DNA from: Frigididesulfovibrio sp031551885
GTDB taxonomy: Bacteria > Desulfobacterota > Desulfovibrionia > Desulfovibrionales > Desulfovibrionaceae
Length of the DNA stretch: 64,000 nucleotides
Reading direction: 5' to 3'
Assembly: GCA_031551885.1 (NCBI GenBank)
Contig: JAVBMX010000022.1
Coordinates: 31,735-95,734, forward strand
In this document: positions 25,377-34,211 of the stretch, in pieces
How positions within the stretch are numbered: position 1 is the first letter of the stretch
Layout: each line of letters starts with the position of its first letter
Made by a program: the position numbers and the translations under genes
The notes under the pieces: model-generated
The model's database searches: none
Told to the model about the DNA's origin: nothing
The model's input: only the letters and a program-made list of their open reading frames with translations

Positions 25377-27806
25377 TTACTCCCACAACGGCGGTGGGGT
25401 TTCTTCTTTCAGGCGTGCGGCCAGGTCGACGATGACCAGGTCCACGCCCGCGGTACGGTCTTCGGCATCCAGCAGGGATATCCTATGCTTGCCGGGCAGG
25501 GGCGGGCAATACAGGGGATTGCCGGGTTCCTCTTGCGCACCCAGGTATTCGCCGTCCATGTACCAGTGCACGGGGTAGGCCACGCCGTCGGCCTTGAGGG
25601 GCAACGGCTCGGCCCGCACTCCGGGGGGCAGCAGGTACTCCGCCCCGGCCAAGGGCGAGACGATGAAGGCCGGGCGGCTCAAATCTTCGCGTACACGCCG
25701 CAGACGTTGAAAATCTTCAAGCTCGGGGGGCCAGACCACCTCCAGGCGTCCGTCGCGGAGTTTGTGCATATCACATACCATCGTACGGCGCACTGATTCA
25801 ATGACATATCCCTTGCGAACAGTAGGGCAATAGGGCGAAGGCGGTTGCCCCGACAGGGCGCAGACCGGGACCAGGGCCACGTCCGGGGGCATGGGATACC
25901 ACCCCTTGGCCGGATTGACGCCCGCGTTCAGGCGGCGCAGAACCCGCAGGGCGGCCGGGGCGGCCAGGGAGATGCCGAGCAGGGAGTTGTCCGGCCCGCC
26001 CGAGGCTTTGCCGAACCAGACCACCACGGTGTGCCGGGGGGTGTAGGCGGCGGTCCAGGCGTCGCGCAGACCGTAAGAGGTGCCGGTTTTGAAGGCGATG
26101 GGCGCGTTGTCCCTGGCCTGGGTCAGCTGCATGATGAAGGGCAGCCGGGCGGGATCTTTGAGGATCTCCGCGATGAGGAAGGCCCCGGCCTGACTGTAAA
26201 GCTGTCGGGCGGGCAGACCGGCGGCCAACTCGTCACGCTTGGCAAGACCGGAGGGAGGAACGGCGGCGGCCGGAAGCGGATTCGTTCCGGAAACGTCGGA
26301 GCCGGGCGCGAGCAGGGTCAGGGGGCGGTCCAGACCCAGGTTGGCCAGGGTGGTGTAGGCTCTGGCCAGTTCCAGCAGCGAGGCTTCGCCCGCGCCCAGA
26401 ACCAGGGAATCGCCGTAGGCTTCGTCGTCTCGGGTCAGGAACGAGAACCCGGCTTTGCGCAGCAAAGAGAGCGAGGTCCGCAGGCCGACCATGCGCTGGA
26501 CGCGCACGGCCGGGATGTTCAGGGAATCGGCCAGGGCGGTGTGGGCCGAGACCGGGCCGCGCCGACGGCGGTCGAAATTGCGCGGAGCGTCGCCGCCCAG
26601 GCGGATGGGGGTGTCGGCCAGGAGCGAGGCCGGGATGAGCAGCCCTTTGTCCATGGCGGCGAGATAGATGAAGGGCTTGATGGTCGAGCCGGGGGAACGC
26701 GCGGCCAGGGCGCAGTCGACCCACTCCCGGCCCGCCAGTGGATCGAAACGAACGTTGCCCACATAGGCGATGATCGCGCCTTTGCGGTTGTCGACCACGA
26801 TGCCGGCTGCCGTGGTGTCCGGGGCGCTGTGGGCGAGTTCTTCGCGCAGGGTGCGCTCCAGCAGATCCTGCACGTCGCTGTTCAGGGTGCTGCGCACCGT
26901 GCCGCCCATACCGGTGGGGTCCACGCTTGAAGGCGTGACGCCGGCAGCCTGGACAGAGGGGCGGTATGCCAGGGTTCTGTACGCCAGATCCGCGAAATGG
27001 CGGGCTTCGGAGGGCATGACCGGGCGGAAATCCGGCAGGGGTTCTTTCAGGGCCAGCTCCCGGAGTTCGGGCGGGAACCCGGTCTGCTCGGCCACTTTGG
27101 CGATGATTTGCCGGCGGCGTTTTTGGGCCGCGACGGGGTTTCTGTCCGGGCGGTAGGCGGTGGGGCCTTTGAGCAGGCCGACCAGCAGGGCGGCTTCCCC
27201 GAGGGAGAGTTCCTCGGCCCGTTTGCCGAAGTACAGACGCGAGGCCGCCTCGACCCCCCGGATGGGTCCGCCGAAGGGGGCTTGGTTCAGGTATTGCTCA
27301 AGGATTTCGTCCTTGGTCAGGGCGCGTTCCAGTTTCCAGGCCCCGAAAAATTCCAGGACCTTGGTCTCGAAAGTACGTTCCCGAGGGGTGCTCAGGCGGA
27401 CCAGTTGGGTGGAGATGGTCGACGCGCCGGAAACCACGCGGCCGTGTTTGAGGTTCAGGTAGGCGGAACGGCCAAGGGCCAGGAAGTCGACCCCGCCGTG
27501 GTCGTAAAACCGTTTGTCTTCAACGGCCACCAAGACCTTGGGCAGCCATTGCCCCATCTTACTCAAGGGAATGGGGATGCACCATTCGCCTTTGGACGAA
27601 AGCCGGGCGTTGATCATCCGGCCTTTGTCGTCGAGCAGCACGGGCGAGACCGGACGGGACCGCACGGCCTCGGTCGGGTCCGGAGTGAGCAGCCAGAGCG
27701 CGACAAAAGCGATGCAGCACAAGACGAAAAATCCCGCCGTTCCAAGCAGGAGAAAACGCAGGGCGCGCCGGCGCGGCAGGTGAAAGCTGGGAATCATGGA
27801 AGACAT
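25377..27806 (-). CDS. pbpC: Penicillin-binding protein 1C
   Basis: A bifunctional peptidoglycan synthase of 809 residues. An N-terminal transmembrane anchor (about 16-41) is followed by a glycosyltransferase-51 domain with VEDKRFYDHGGVD and GASTISTQLVR. The transpeptidase domain has the catalytic motif STIK (in SPGSTIKPF), SLN, and KTGTSYG. A C-terminal BiPBP_C beta domain covers the last 90 or so residues. The length fits PbpC. It follows an alpha-2-macroglobulin gene, as in the yfhM-pbpC pair of enterobacteria. I used the ATG at 27806. No strong Shine-Dalgarno is seen, and an ATG three codons later is possible. Confidence 0.93.
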   Translation of the reverse strand: MSSMIPSFHLPRRRALRFLLLGTAGFFVLCCIAFVALWLLTPDPTEAVRSRPVSPVLLDDKGRMINARLSSKGEWCIPIPLSKMGQWLPKVLVAVEDKRFYDHGGVDFLALGRSAYLNLKHGRVVSGASTISTQLVRLSTPRERTFETKVLEFFGAWKLERALTKDEILEQYLNQAPFGGPIRGVEAASRLYFGKRAEELSLGEAALLVGLLKGPTAYRPDRNPVAAQKRRRQIIAKVAEQTGFPPELRELALKEPLPDFRPVMPSEARHFADLAYRTLAYRPSVQAAGVTPSSVDPTGMGGTVRSTLNSDVQDLLERTLREELAHSAPDTTAAGIVVDNRKGAIIAYVGNVRFDPLAGREWVDCALAARSPGSTIKPFIYLAAMDKGLLIPASLLADTPIRLGGDAPRNFDRRRRGPVSAHTALADSLNIPAVRVQRMVGLRTSLSLLRKAGFSFLTRDDEAYGDSLVLGAGEASLLELARAYTTLANLGLDRPLTLLAPGSDVSGTNPLPAAAVPPSGLAKRDELAAGLPARQLYSQAGAFLIAEILKDPARLPFIMQLTQARDNAPIAFKTGTSYGLRDAWTAAYTPRHTVVVWFGKASGGPDNSLLGISLAAPAALRVLRRLNAGVNPAKGWYPMPPDVALVPVCALSGQPPSPYCPTVRKGYVIESVRRTMVCDMHKLRDGRLEVVWPPELEDFQRLRRVREDLSRPAFIVSPLAGAEYLLPPGVRAEPLPLKADGVAYPVHWYMDGEYLGAQEEPGNPLYCPPLPGKHRISLLDAEDRTAGVDLVIVDLAARLKEETPPPLWE

Positions 27807-27827
27807 AATTATTATGATTGTGGTTAT

Positions 27828-27892
27828 TGGGGCTCCGCCCCAAACCCCGGCAGGGGAAATGATTTCCCCTGCACCCCTCATTTCTGCCGCTG
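27828..27892. repeat. Half palindromic module, family A, copy 5a
   Basis: GGGGCTCCGCCCC, then CCCCGGCAGGGG and GGGGAAATGATTTCCCC, ending in CACCCCTCATTT. It lies directly upstream of the pbpC start and mirrors the half module at 27999-28090. About 105 nt of unrelated sequence separates the two halves here. Confidence 0.65.
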
Positions 27893-27998
27893 CTGTGGCG
27901 TACAGTTGCACAACGCTGGTAGGGATGAAGCTCATGCTCTTTTTAGGAGATCGCCTCTGGAGCAAGCCGCCGGATTGGGGTTCTCCTGAAACCCGACG

Positions 27999-28090
27999 TG
28001 CGGAATACGCCTTGCAAAAGGCGTATTCCGCAAACGTGGGGGTTCGGGGGAGGTCACCTCCCCCGACGGGGTGTGGGGCGGAGCCCCACC
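27999..28090. repeat. Palindromic 3'-end module, family A, copy 5b
   Basis: A perfect 15 bp hairpin, TGCGGAATACGCCTT (27999-28013) with AAGGCGTATTCCGCA (28018-28032), is followed by GGGGGAGGTCACCTCCCCC and GTGGGGCGGAGCCCCAC palindromes. It abuts the stop codon of the alpha-2-macroglobulin gene at 28095. Confidence 0.75.
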
Positions 28091-28094
28091 TCAC

Positions 28095-31000
28095 TTATTC
28101 AATAATCAACCTGCCGGAGGGCGCGATGTCGTTGCGTTCCGGGTTGTACATGCCTTCCACGGCGGTGGGGGGAATGGTGAACGAGCCTTTGCTCACGGCC
28201 CGCATGGAGTACGAGTACTTCACCGTGCCCGCCACCTGATCGAAGAACACGAGCACGCGGTCTTCGCGCAGATCCAGGTGGATGTCGGAGCCGGACCCGC
28301 CCGAGCCGTCGCCGTCGGACTCGTCGTCTTTGGCGGCGCTTTCCAGACGGGGGTTCTCCACTTCCATACCGCCGGGGGTGAGGTCGGAAAGGACCACGTC
28401 CGGGATGGCTGTCTGGGCGTTGATCTCAATGTTCACGGTGATCCGGTCGCCCTGCTTGAGGGAAACCGCGCCCTTGGAGAAGTCCAGGGCCTTGCCGTCG
28501 GGACCGAGCCACTCGCGGGCCACGGCCATGCCGGTATTTTCCGGGCGCTTCGGCTCCTGCATGGGCACGCCGCGCACGCTGTACACACAATAGGCCATGC
28601 CTTCCGTGGCGGTCACCTTGACGACGGCCGGGGTATCGCCCGCGCCGTGGGGAATCTCGGCGTCACCGAAGACCCGGCGCTTGGAGACCGTTTCAGGCGC
28701 GGCGTCGCCGAACCGCACCTGGGCGGTGAAGTCCTGCCGGGCCGAGGTTTTCTCCAGGAAGGCGCCGACGGCCAACGAGGCCATGCCGGACTCCTGGGTG
28801 GTGTACCAGCGGTGGGCGTTGATCGAGTCGGCCAGGCGCACGGCCGTTTCCAGGGTGTGCTTGTGGCCGGGGTCGACCAGGCTCCAGACGAACAGCTCCA
28901 GGGCGATGTTGCGCACGGGGCTTTCCAGGGTGGAGTTCCACTCGTCCGTGTTGGGGGTATAGATGAGGTCTTTGGGAGTCAGGGCTTCCAGGGCTTTGGA
29001 GTTGCCGGAGGCCAGCGACTTGGCGGCGGCCAGGAACAAGCGCCCGGAGGGGTGCATCTTGCCGGTTTGCTCGCTCAAGGTCTGCAGGCGGCTCAAGGGC
29101 GCCTTGCCCGCGCGGGTCAGCACGAAGGCGGCGTAAGCCTTGGTCGTGTAAGCCTGGGCGATGCCGTCAAAGCTGTCTTCCGGGGCCCCGAGCAGATACT
29201 CGAGGTAGTCCAGGGAGCGCTTCAGGGTGTTCGGGTTCACGGCCACGCGCGACTTGGCTTCCACCAGGATATGGATCGCGTTGACGCTCAGCCAGGGCCG
29301 GGGCGTGCCGCCGCCGGGCCACATGGCAAAGCCGCCGCTCGGGGTCTGCATGGAAGAGATGCGGTCCACCAGACCCCGCAGGACAACCTTGTTGTTGGCT
29401 TCAATGGCCTGGGTGTCTTTGGTTTTGGCCAGGGCGGTCTGGAGGCTTTCCAGGGTCAGATAGGGCCAGGCGCGCGAGGTGGTCTGCTCGAGGCAGCCGT
29501 AGGGATACTCGCGCAGATACTCGAGAACGGGCAGAATGCTCAGCACGGGCGTGGCGTCCACGCTGAAGGCCAGGGAGAAACCGCCCTTCAGCCAGTCGCC
29601 GGGCAGACGGATTTCTTTTTCTTCTCCTTCCTTGAGCAGGGTCGAAACCACGGCCGAGCTGCGGGGATACGGCGGACGCACGACCAACTCCACCCGGCGG
29701 GTGAAGCTCAGGTCTTCGCGGCCGGGCACGGTGACCACGGCCGTCACGGCGGCCACGCCGGCTTCGTTCAGGGCTTCGCCTTTGACCACGAAGTTCCGGG
29801 GTTTGGCGTCGCCCAGGGGGGCCTGGATCTTCACGTCGCCGGAGAGCTTGATCGGGCCTTCGGCCGTGACCGAGATGTCGGCCGTGCCGGAGGCCGCGCC
29901 TTCCACGCTGAAGACGTTCAAGGGAATTTCAAAGGCATCGCCGGGCGAAACCGCGCGCGGGGCGGTCACTTCCAGGGTCACGTCACGGGCGATGCGCAGG
30001 GGTTCCGCCTTGGAGGCGAAGGCCTGGGCGGAAGCACCCACGATCATCAGCCGGCCTTTGCCGGAGTACTCGGGCAGGTCAAAGACCGCTTCGGCCGTGC
30101 CGTCGGGGCCGGTAACCACCTTGGGCAGGTACGAGGTCAGGAAGACCTGCTGCGAGCTGAGGCTGCCCTGATAGTCTTCGGTGCCGTCACCGCCCGGAAT
30201 AAGCGGGGCAGCGGCCGTGGTGTCGGGCTTGAGCAGCCGGTCATAGGCGTCGTAGCTCTGGCCCACGGCCCGGCGCAGGGCCAGGAAGAAGCCTTTGGGG
30301 TCGGGCGTGGCGAAGGTGGTCAGCGAGAGAATGCCTTCGTCGATCAGGGCCACGGAAAACTCGCCCTGAACCGGGTTGCCTTTGGAGTCGACGACCTTCA
30401 GGGGAATGCGCACGCTCTGCGAGGGTGTGGCGCGTTCCGGCAGGGTCGCTTCCACTTTCAGTTCACGAGCCGCCGTGGAAAGGCGTAGGTTCGCGGAGCC
30501 GAAGGCGCGGTGCGAGAACCAGTTCTTCTCGGCCTTTTCAACCGGGCGGTAGACCCAGGCCGTGACCACGGCGTTGGGGCTCATCTGGGCCGTGACGGGA
30601 ATTTCCACCTGCACGGAGGGGGCTTCCATGTTCACAACCCGCATGGAGAGCTGTTCCGAGCGTTCGACGCCGAGCAGCAGGGTGCCGGCAAAGGGCGCTT
30701 TGATCGACAGCTTGGCGGTTTCGCCGGGCTCATAGCCGTTCGGCTTGTCGAAGGTCAGTTCGATTTGGTCGAGGCGGCCGGCGCCTTCGCCCGAAGGCGG
30801 CATGCCGTAGGAGCCCCAGACGTCGAAGCGCTGGGAGGCGACGATTTTGCCGTCGGCGGTCAGGCAACGCACCAGGTAGGTGCCGTAATTGGCCGGTTTG
30901 ATCGGGAATTCGGCCTTGCCGTCGGCGCTCGGCACGTCGAAGCGGGCCTCGCGGGCCTTGCGTTCGTTCCAGACATACGCGGTGCGGCCTTCACGGTACA

Positions 31001-33584
31001 CGGTGCTCCAGTAGCCGTGCAGGCGGTACAGTTCCACGGTCACATGCCCGATTTCGGCGGGCTTTTCGTCCGGGGTCAGGGCCACGGCCTGGACCGTGAA
31101 GGACGTGCCGGGGTCTTTGTCGCCCGAGGGCACCTTCAGGCCGAGCATCGTGCCCTGCGGGAACCAAGTGATGGTTTCGGTCCTGGTGGTCCAGCGGCCG
31201 CCGTCTTCCTGCACACCGCCGATGAGCATGACCCGGAGCATGGAGGGGGGCAGCCAATCGGACGGGGCGGTAAAGGACACGTCGGCCTTGCCGTCGTCAT
31301 CCAGTTCGCCGGTCAGGTATTTCAGGCTGGTTTGGGAGTCGGCGGAGCGATCCAGATCCTTGAAGCTCCAGCCCTCGTAGCCCTTGGGGGCGAAGTCCAC
31401 CGGAGTGATCTTCCAGCCCAGTTCATAGGGGCGGTTCGCGCCCGGCGCGCCGAAGAGGTAGCGGCCGGTCAGGGCGACCTTCATGGCCTCGGCGCCGACA
31501 AGCGCGGTTTTTTCAGGCGTGACGCCCACTTCCAGGCGCGGGGGCACAAAGTCCTCGACCTGGAAGGCCACGCTCCCGAGGGGTTCCTTTTCCTTGCCGG
31601 GCACAAAGACCACGGCCGAGTAATTGCCGGTGGGGGCGGAATGCGGCAGGTCGAAGCGGAAGTCCGCCGCGCCGTATTCCGAAAGCTCGGCCGAGCCGCG
31701 GGCCGTTTCCAGGCCGCGCGAAGAGGTCACGGCGAACATTACCGGGAAAGGCGCGGGCGCGGAGTGGTCGGCTTTGCGCACAAAAGCTTTCAGGTCCACG
31801 GTCTCGCCGGGGCGGAACACCCCGCGCGGCGTGTAGACGAACGCTTCATAGCCTTTATCCAGGTAATCGCGGGTGCCTTCGGCCGTCAGGGTCAGGCCGG
31901 TGCTTTCCTTCATGGGCAGGAAGGTGATGTCGTCGTTGATCGCGGCCGTGGCGATGTGCGGCATGAGATCTTCTTCCCAGGGGGTTTCCCGCTTGTAGAA
32001 GAAGATGCCGCCCGCGTCCGCCCGCCCCTCGCAGAGCAGTTGGTTGGAAGCGGAGTAAATCTTGATGTTCGTGCCCGGCAGGGGTTTGCCGGTGGAAAGC
32101 CCGGCCGCGAACACCGAAATGCCCGAGGGGAAAACCCGGGCCGTCAGGCCGATGTCGGAAACGACCACCACCCGTTCTTCGGTGCTGCTGTTGTAGTAGG
32201 CTTCCTCGCCGTTGTCGTATTCGCTTTTCTTGTAGCCTTCCAGGCGGAGGATGTAGACCCCGCGCGCGCCGCCGGCCATGGCCGCCGGATCGATGGAGCG
32301 GTGCAGGATCTGGTTGTGCTCGCCGGAGAGAGCCACTTCCTTGACCACGATTTTCTTGGTCGGGTCAAAGCCGGAAAGTTCGTTCTCAAAGCCGATCAGG
32401 GGCAGGTTGTTGTCGTAAACCCGGCGCAGAGAAACCACGACCTTGTCTACGTTGACCACATCCACGCCCATGCGGGAGCCGTAAACCGGGGTGAACAGCG
32501 CGCCCTGCTCGGAAAAACGCGCGGCCGAGTTTCTGTCGCCGATGCTGACCACATGCTCGCGGGTTTCGCGCAGCACGCGGCCGCTGCCGTCCACCAGGCC
32601 GGGAAGAAGGGAAATCTTTACGGTGCTTTGGGGCTCAAGCTTTTCAGACAGCAGAATGCGGGCGCCGCTGACCGTGAACGGCACCGGCGGGTCGGTCCGG
32701 ATGACCTCGGAGAAGTCCTGATCCGCCACATCGCGTGAAAGATAGGCCACGGCCTGCATTTGGCCGTTGCCGTTGTCATAGTCGTAAGCGTAGTTGACGG
32801 AGATTTCCGAAGGCTTGGACTTGTCGTCGGCCGTGATTTGGGGTCGGCCGTCACCGTCGCGGGAGCTGGGGTCCGGAATCTTGATGTTCAGGGTGGTTTC
32901 GCTTTGCAGGGCCAAAGGCGCGGGGTCTTTGGCCGCGTCGGCGGTCAGGCGCAGGACGAGGGCCGGGCGGTACTTGCCCATTTCCACCTGCAGGCCCCAG
33001 TAGGAGGACTTTCTGTCGGCCGGCATATCCACCTGCAGGGCCTCACCGTTTTGCGGGTCGGTCAGGCGCAGGTGTTCCTTCAGTTGAGCCGTGGAGACAG
33101 GTCGTTCAAACTCAAGGGAAAGCTCGAGGCGGTTCTTCTTGACGTCGAACGAGCCGACGTTGAAGTTGCGCACCGCGTTGCCCCGAGTGGTGAACGAGTC
33201 GTACCGGCGCACCGGGTTGCCCGCCGCGTCCTTCAGGTCTTTCTTAAAAATGACGTAGTATTGCGTGTTCCCCGTGTAGCCGCCTTCCGGCACAAAGGTA
33301 AACGAGGTGGTCGAAGACCAGTACCCTTTACCCTGCACCATCGGCATAAGCGCGAACGGCATAAGGGCCGGGTCGGTGATGTCTTTGCCCACCGCGTCGG
33401 CCTTCACCATGTCGGCGGAATAGAGCACCGTCAGCGGCCGTTGCAGGTCGGACAACTGTTTTCCATTGATGGAAACGTCCGTGGCTTTGGTGACCTTCGC
33501 GGGGTCGTCGGACTCGTTGCAGCCCGCCGCGACAAAGGAGAATAATACAAAAACACAGAGCGAAAGGCGATGGACGATGCTCAT
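28095..33584 (-). CDS. Alpha-2-macroglobulin family lipoprotein (YfhM type)
   Basis: A giant periplasmic lipoprotein of 1829 residues. The signal MSIVHRLSLCVFVLFSFVAAGC has lipobox VAAGC (lipidated Cys22). Multiple MG (beta-sandwich) domains follow. The thioester motif is intact as YGCLEQ, with the reactive cysteine near residue 1364. Downstream are the alpha-toroid TED domain (GGFAMWPGGGTPRPWLSVNA) and a receptor-binding-like C-terminus. Bacterial A2Ms trap foreign proteases in the periplasm, and PbpC, encoded next, is thought to repair damaged peptidoglycan. The start ATG at 33584 is chosen from the lipoprotein signal; the Shine-Dalgarno is weak. Confidence 0.94.
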   Translation of the reverse strand: MSIVHRLSLCVFVLFSFVAAGCNESDDPAKVTKATDVSINGKQLSDLQRPLTVLYSADMVKADAVGKDITDPALMPFALMPMVQGKGYWSSTTSFTFVPEGGYTGNTQYYVIFKKDLKDAAGNPVRRYDSFTTRGNAVRNFNVGSFDVKKNRLELSLEFERPVSTAQLKEHLRLTDPQNGEALQVDMPADRKSSYWGLQVEMGKYRPALVLRLTADAAKDPAPLALQSETTLNIKIPDPSSRDGDGRPQITADDKSKPSEISVNYAYDYDNGNGQMQAVAYLSRDVADQDFSEVIRTDPPVPFTVSGARILLSEKLEPQSTVKISLLPGLVDGSGRVLRETREHVVSIGDRNSAARFSEQGALFTPVYGSRMGVDVVNVDKVVVSLRRVYDNNLPLIGFENELSGFDPTKKIVVKEVALSGEHNQILHRSIDPAAMAGGARGVYILRLEGYKKSEYDNGEEAYYNSSTEERVVVVSDIGLTARVFPSGISVFAAGLSTGKPLPGTNIKIYSASNQLLCEGRADAGGIFFYKRETPWEEDLMPHIATAAINDDITFLPMKESTGLTLTAEGTRDYLDKGYEAFVYTPRGVFRPGETVDLKAFVRKADHSAPAPFPVMFAVTSSRGLETARGSAELSEYGAADFRFDLPHSAPTGNYSAVVFVPGKEKEPLGSVAFQVEDFVPPRLEVGVTPEKTALVGAEAMKVALTGRYLFGAPGANRPYELGWKITPVDFAPKGYEGWSFKDLDRSADSQTSLKYLTGELDDDGKADVSFTAPSDWLPPSMLRVMLIGGVQEDGGRWTTRTETITWFPQGTMLGLKVPSGDKDPGTSFTVQAVALTPDEKPAEIGHVTVELYRLHGYWSTVYREGRTAYVWNERKAREARFDVPSADGKAEFPIKPANYGTYLVRCLTADGKIVASQRFDVWGSYGMPPSGEGAGRLDQIELTFDKPNGYEPGETAKLSIKAPFAGTLLLGVERSEQLSMRVVNMEAPSVQVEIPVTAQMSPNAVVTAWVYRPVEKAEKNWFSHRAFGSANLRLSTAARELKVEATLPERATPSQSVRIPLKVVDSKGNPVQGEFSVALIDEGILSLTTFATPDPKGFFLALRRAVGQSYDAYDRLLKPDTTAAAPLIPGGDGTEDYQGSLSSQQVFLTSYLPKVVTGPDGTAEAVFDLPEYSGKGRLMIVGASAQAFASKAEPLRIARDVTLEVTAPRAVSPGDAFEIPLNVFSVEGAASGTADISVTAEGPIKLSGDVKIQAPLGDAKPRNFVVKGEALNEAGVAAVTAVVTVPGREDLSFTRRVELVVRPPYPRSSAVVSTLLKEGEEKEIRLPGDWLKGGFSLAFSVDATPVLSILPVLEYLREYPYGCLEQTTSRAWPYLTLESLQTALAKTKDTQAIEANNKVVLRGLVDRISSMQTPSGGFAMWPGGGTPRPWLSVNAIHILVEAKSRVAVNPNTLKRSLDYLEYLLGAPEDSFDGIAQAYTTKAYAAFVLTRAGKAPLSRLQTLSEQTGKMHPSGRLFLAAAKSLASGNSKALEALTPKDLIYTPNTDEWNSTLESPVRNIALELFVWSLVDPGHKHTLETAVRLADSINAHRWYTTQESGMASLAVGAFLEKTSARQDFTAQVRFGDAAPETVSKRRVFGDAEIPHGAGDTPAVVKVTATEGMAYCVYSVRGVPMQEPKRPENTGMAVAREWLGPDGKALDFSKGAVSLKQGDRITVNIEINAQTAIPDVVLSDLTPGGMEVENPRLESAAKDDESDGDGSGGSGSDIHLDLREDRVLVFFDQVAGTVKYSYSMRAVSKGSFTIPPTAVEGMYNPERNDIAPSGRLIIE

Positions 33585-33732
33585 GATCGGACTCGTTGCG
33601 TGTTGGAGTGGGGGGACGCGTGAAGGCCGACTTTTGCGGGTCGGCCGAAAATATGCTATCCGCGAGTGCAGGGCTAAAGTCAAGATGGGAAATGCGTTTT
33701 TCCTGTAAGTATGAAGAGATAAAGGAGTCGAC

Positions 33733-33900
33733 ATGGGAGCGGGCCGGGTGGCACGAGGTATTCTTGTGGGAGGGTCCCTGGGGGCCTTCAGCGCTATTTT
33801 TGGGATCAGCGAGAATATGTTCATCGCCGTGGGCGTGGGCATGATCGCCGGCTGCCTGGCCGGCCTGACCATGATGTGGCTGGAAAATCGCCGGAAGTGA
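33733..33900 (+). CDS. Small glycine-rich membrane protein, 55 residues
   Basis: A short gene with an excellent ribosome site, AAAGGAG five bases before the ATG. It encodes MGAGRVARGILVGGSLGAFS followed by a second hydrophobic stretch (MFIAVGVGMIAGCLAGLTMM) and a short basic tail (WLENRRK). It therefore looks like two closely spaced transmembrane helices with GxxxG and glycine-zipper character. It is divergent from the alpha-2-macroglobulin gene, with 148 bases between the starts. No family is recognised. Codon use and the ribosome site support a real gene. Confidence 0.65.
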   Translation: MGAGRVARGILVGGSLGAFSAIFGISENMFIAVGVGMIAGCLAGLTMMWLENRRK

Positions 33901-33907
33901 GATGAAA

Positions 33908-34014
33908 TGAGGTTGGGGTTTCACCCCAAACCCCACCGGGGGAACTGAGTTCCCCCGGGCCCCCTCATATGTTGACGGCCCCACGCAAAGCGTGGGGCCG
34001 TCAACAATGGGGCT
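33908..34014. repeat. Half module plus variable hairpin, family A, copy 6a
   Basis: GGGGTTTCACCCC, then CCGGGGGAACTGAGTTCCCCCGG and the tail CCCCCTCATA. It leads into a perfect 16 bp hairpin, TGTTGACGGCCCCACG (33970-33985) with CGTGGGGCCGTCAACA (33991-34006), then ATGGGG. It follows the small membrane protein gene on the plus strand, the only copy directly downstream of a plus-strand gene. Confidence 0.7.
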
Positions 34015-34132
34015 CAGGGCGCTCACTCCCGCCCGCAGAGGGTCGGCGTTGTCCAAGGTATGAATGCGGTCATCGGCGAGGCGGGTGGTTTTTTGAAGTG
34101 TTTCGGCGAAAAATGATTGCCCAACGCCTTCA

Positions 34133-34203
34133 TGTCGAAAGCCCGTGCATTGCGCGGGCTTTCGACACATGAGGGGGTTTGGGGGGCATCATGCCCCCCA
34201 AAA
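34133..34203. repeat. Palindromic 3'-end module, family A, copy 6b
   Basis: A 13 bp hairpin, TGTCGAAAGCCCG (34133-34145) with CGGGCTTTCGACA (34155-34167), is followed by a GGGGGGCATCATGCCCCCC palindrome. It ends eight bases before the sigma-54 regulator stop codon. The stretch 34015-34132 between copies 6a and 6b holds nothing recognised. Confidence 0.75.
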
Positions 34204-34211
34204 AGAACACG

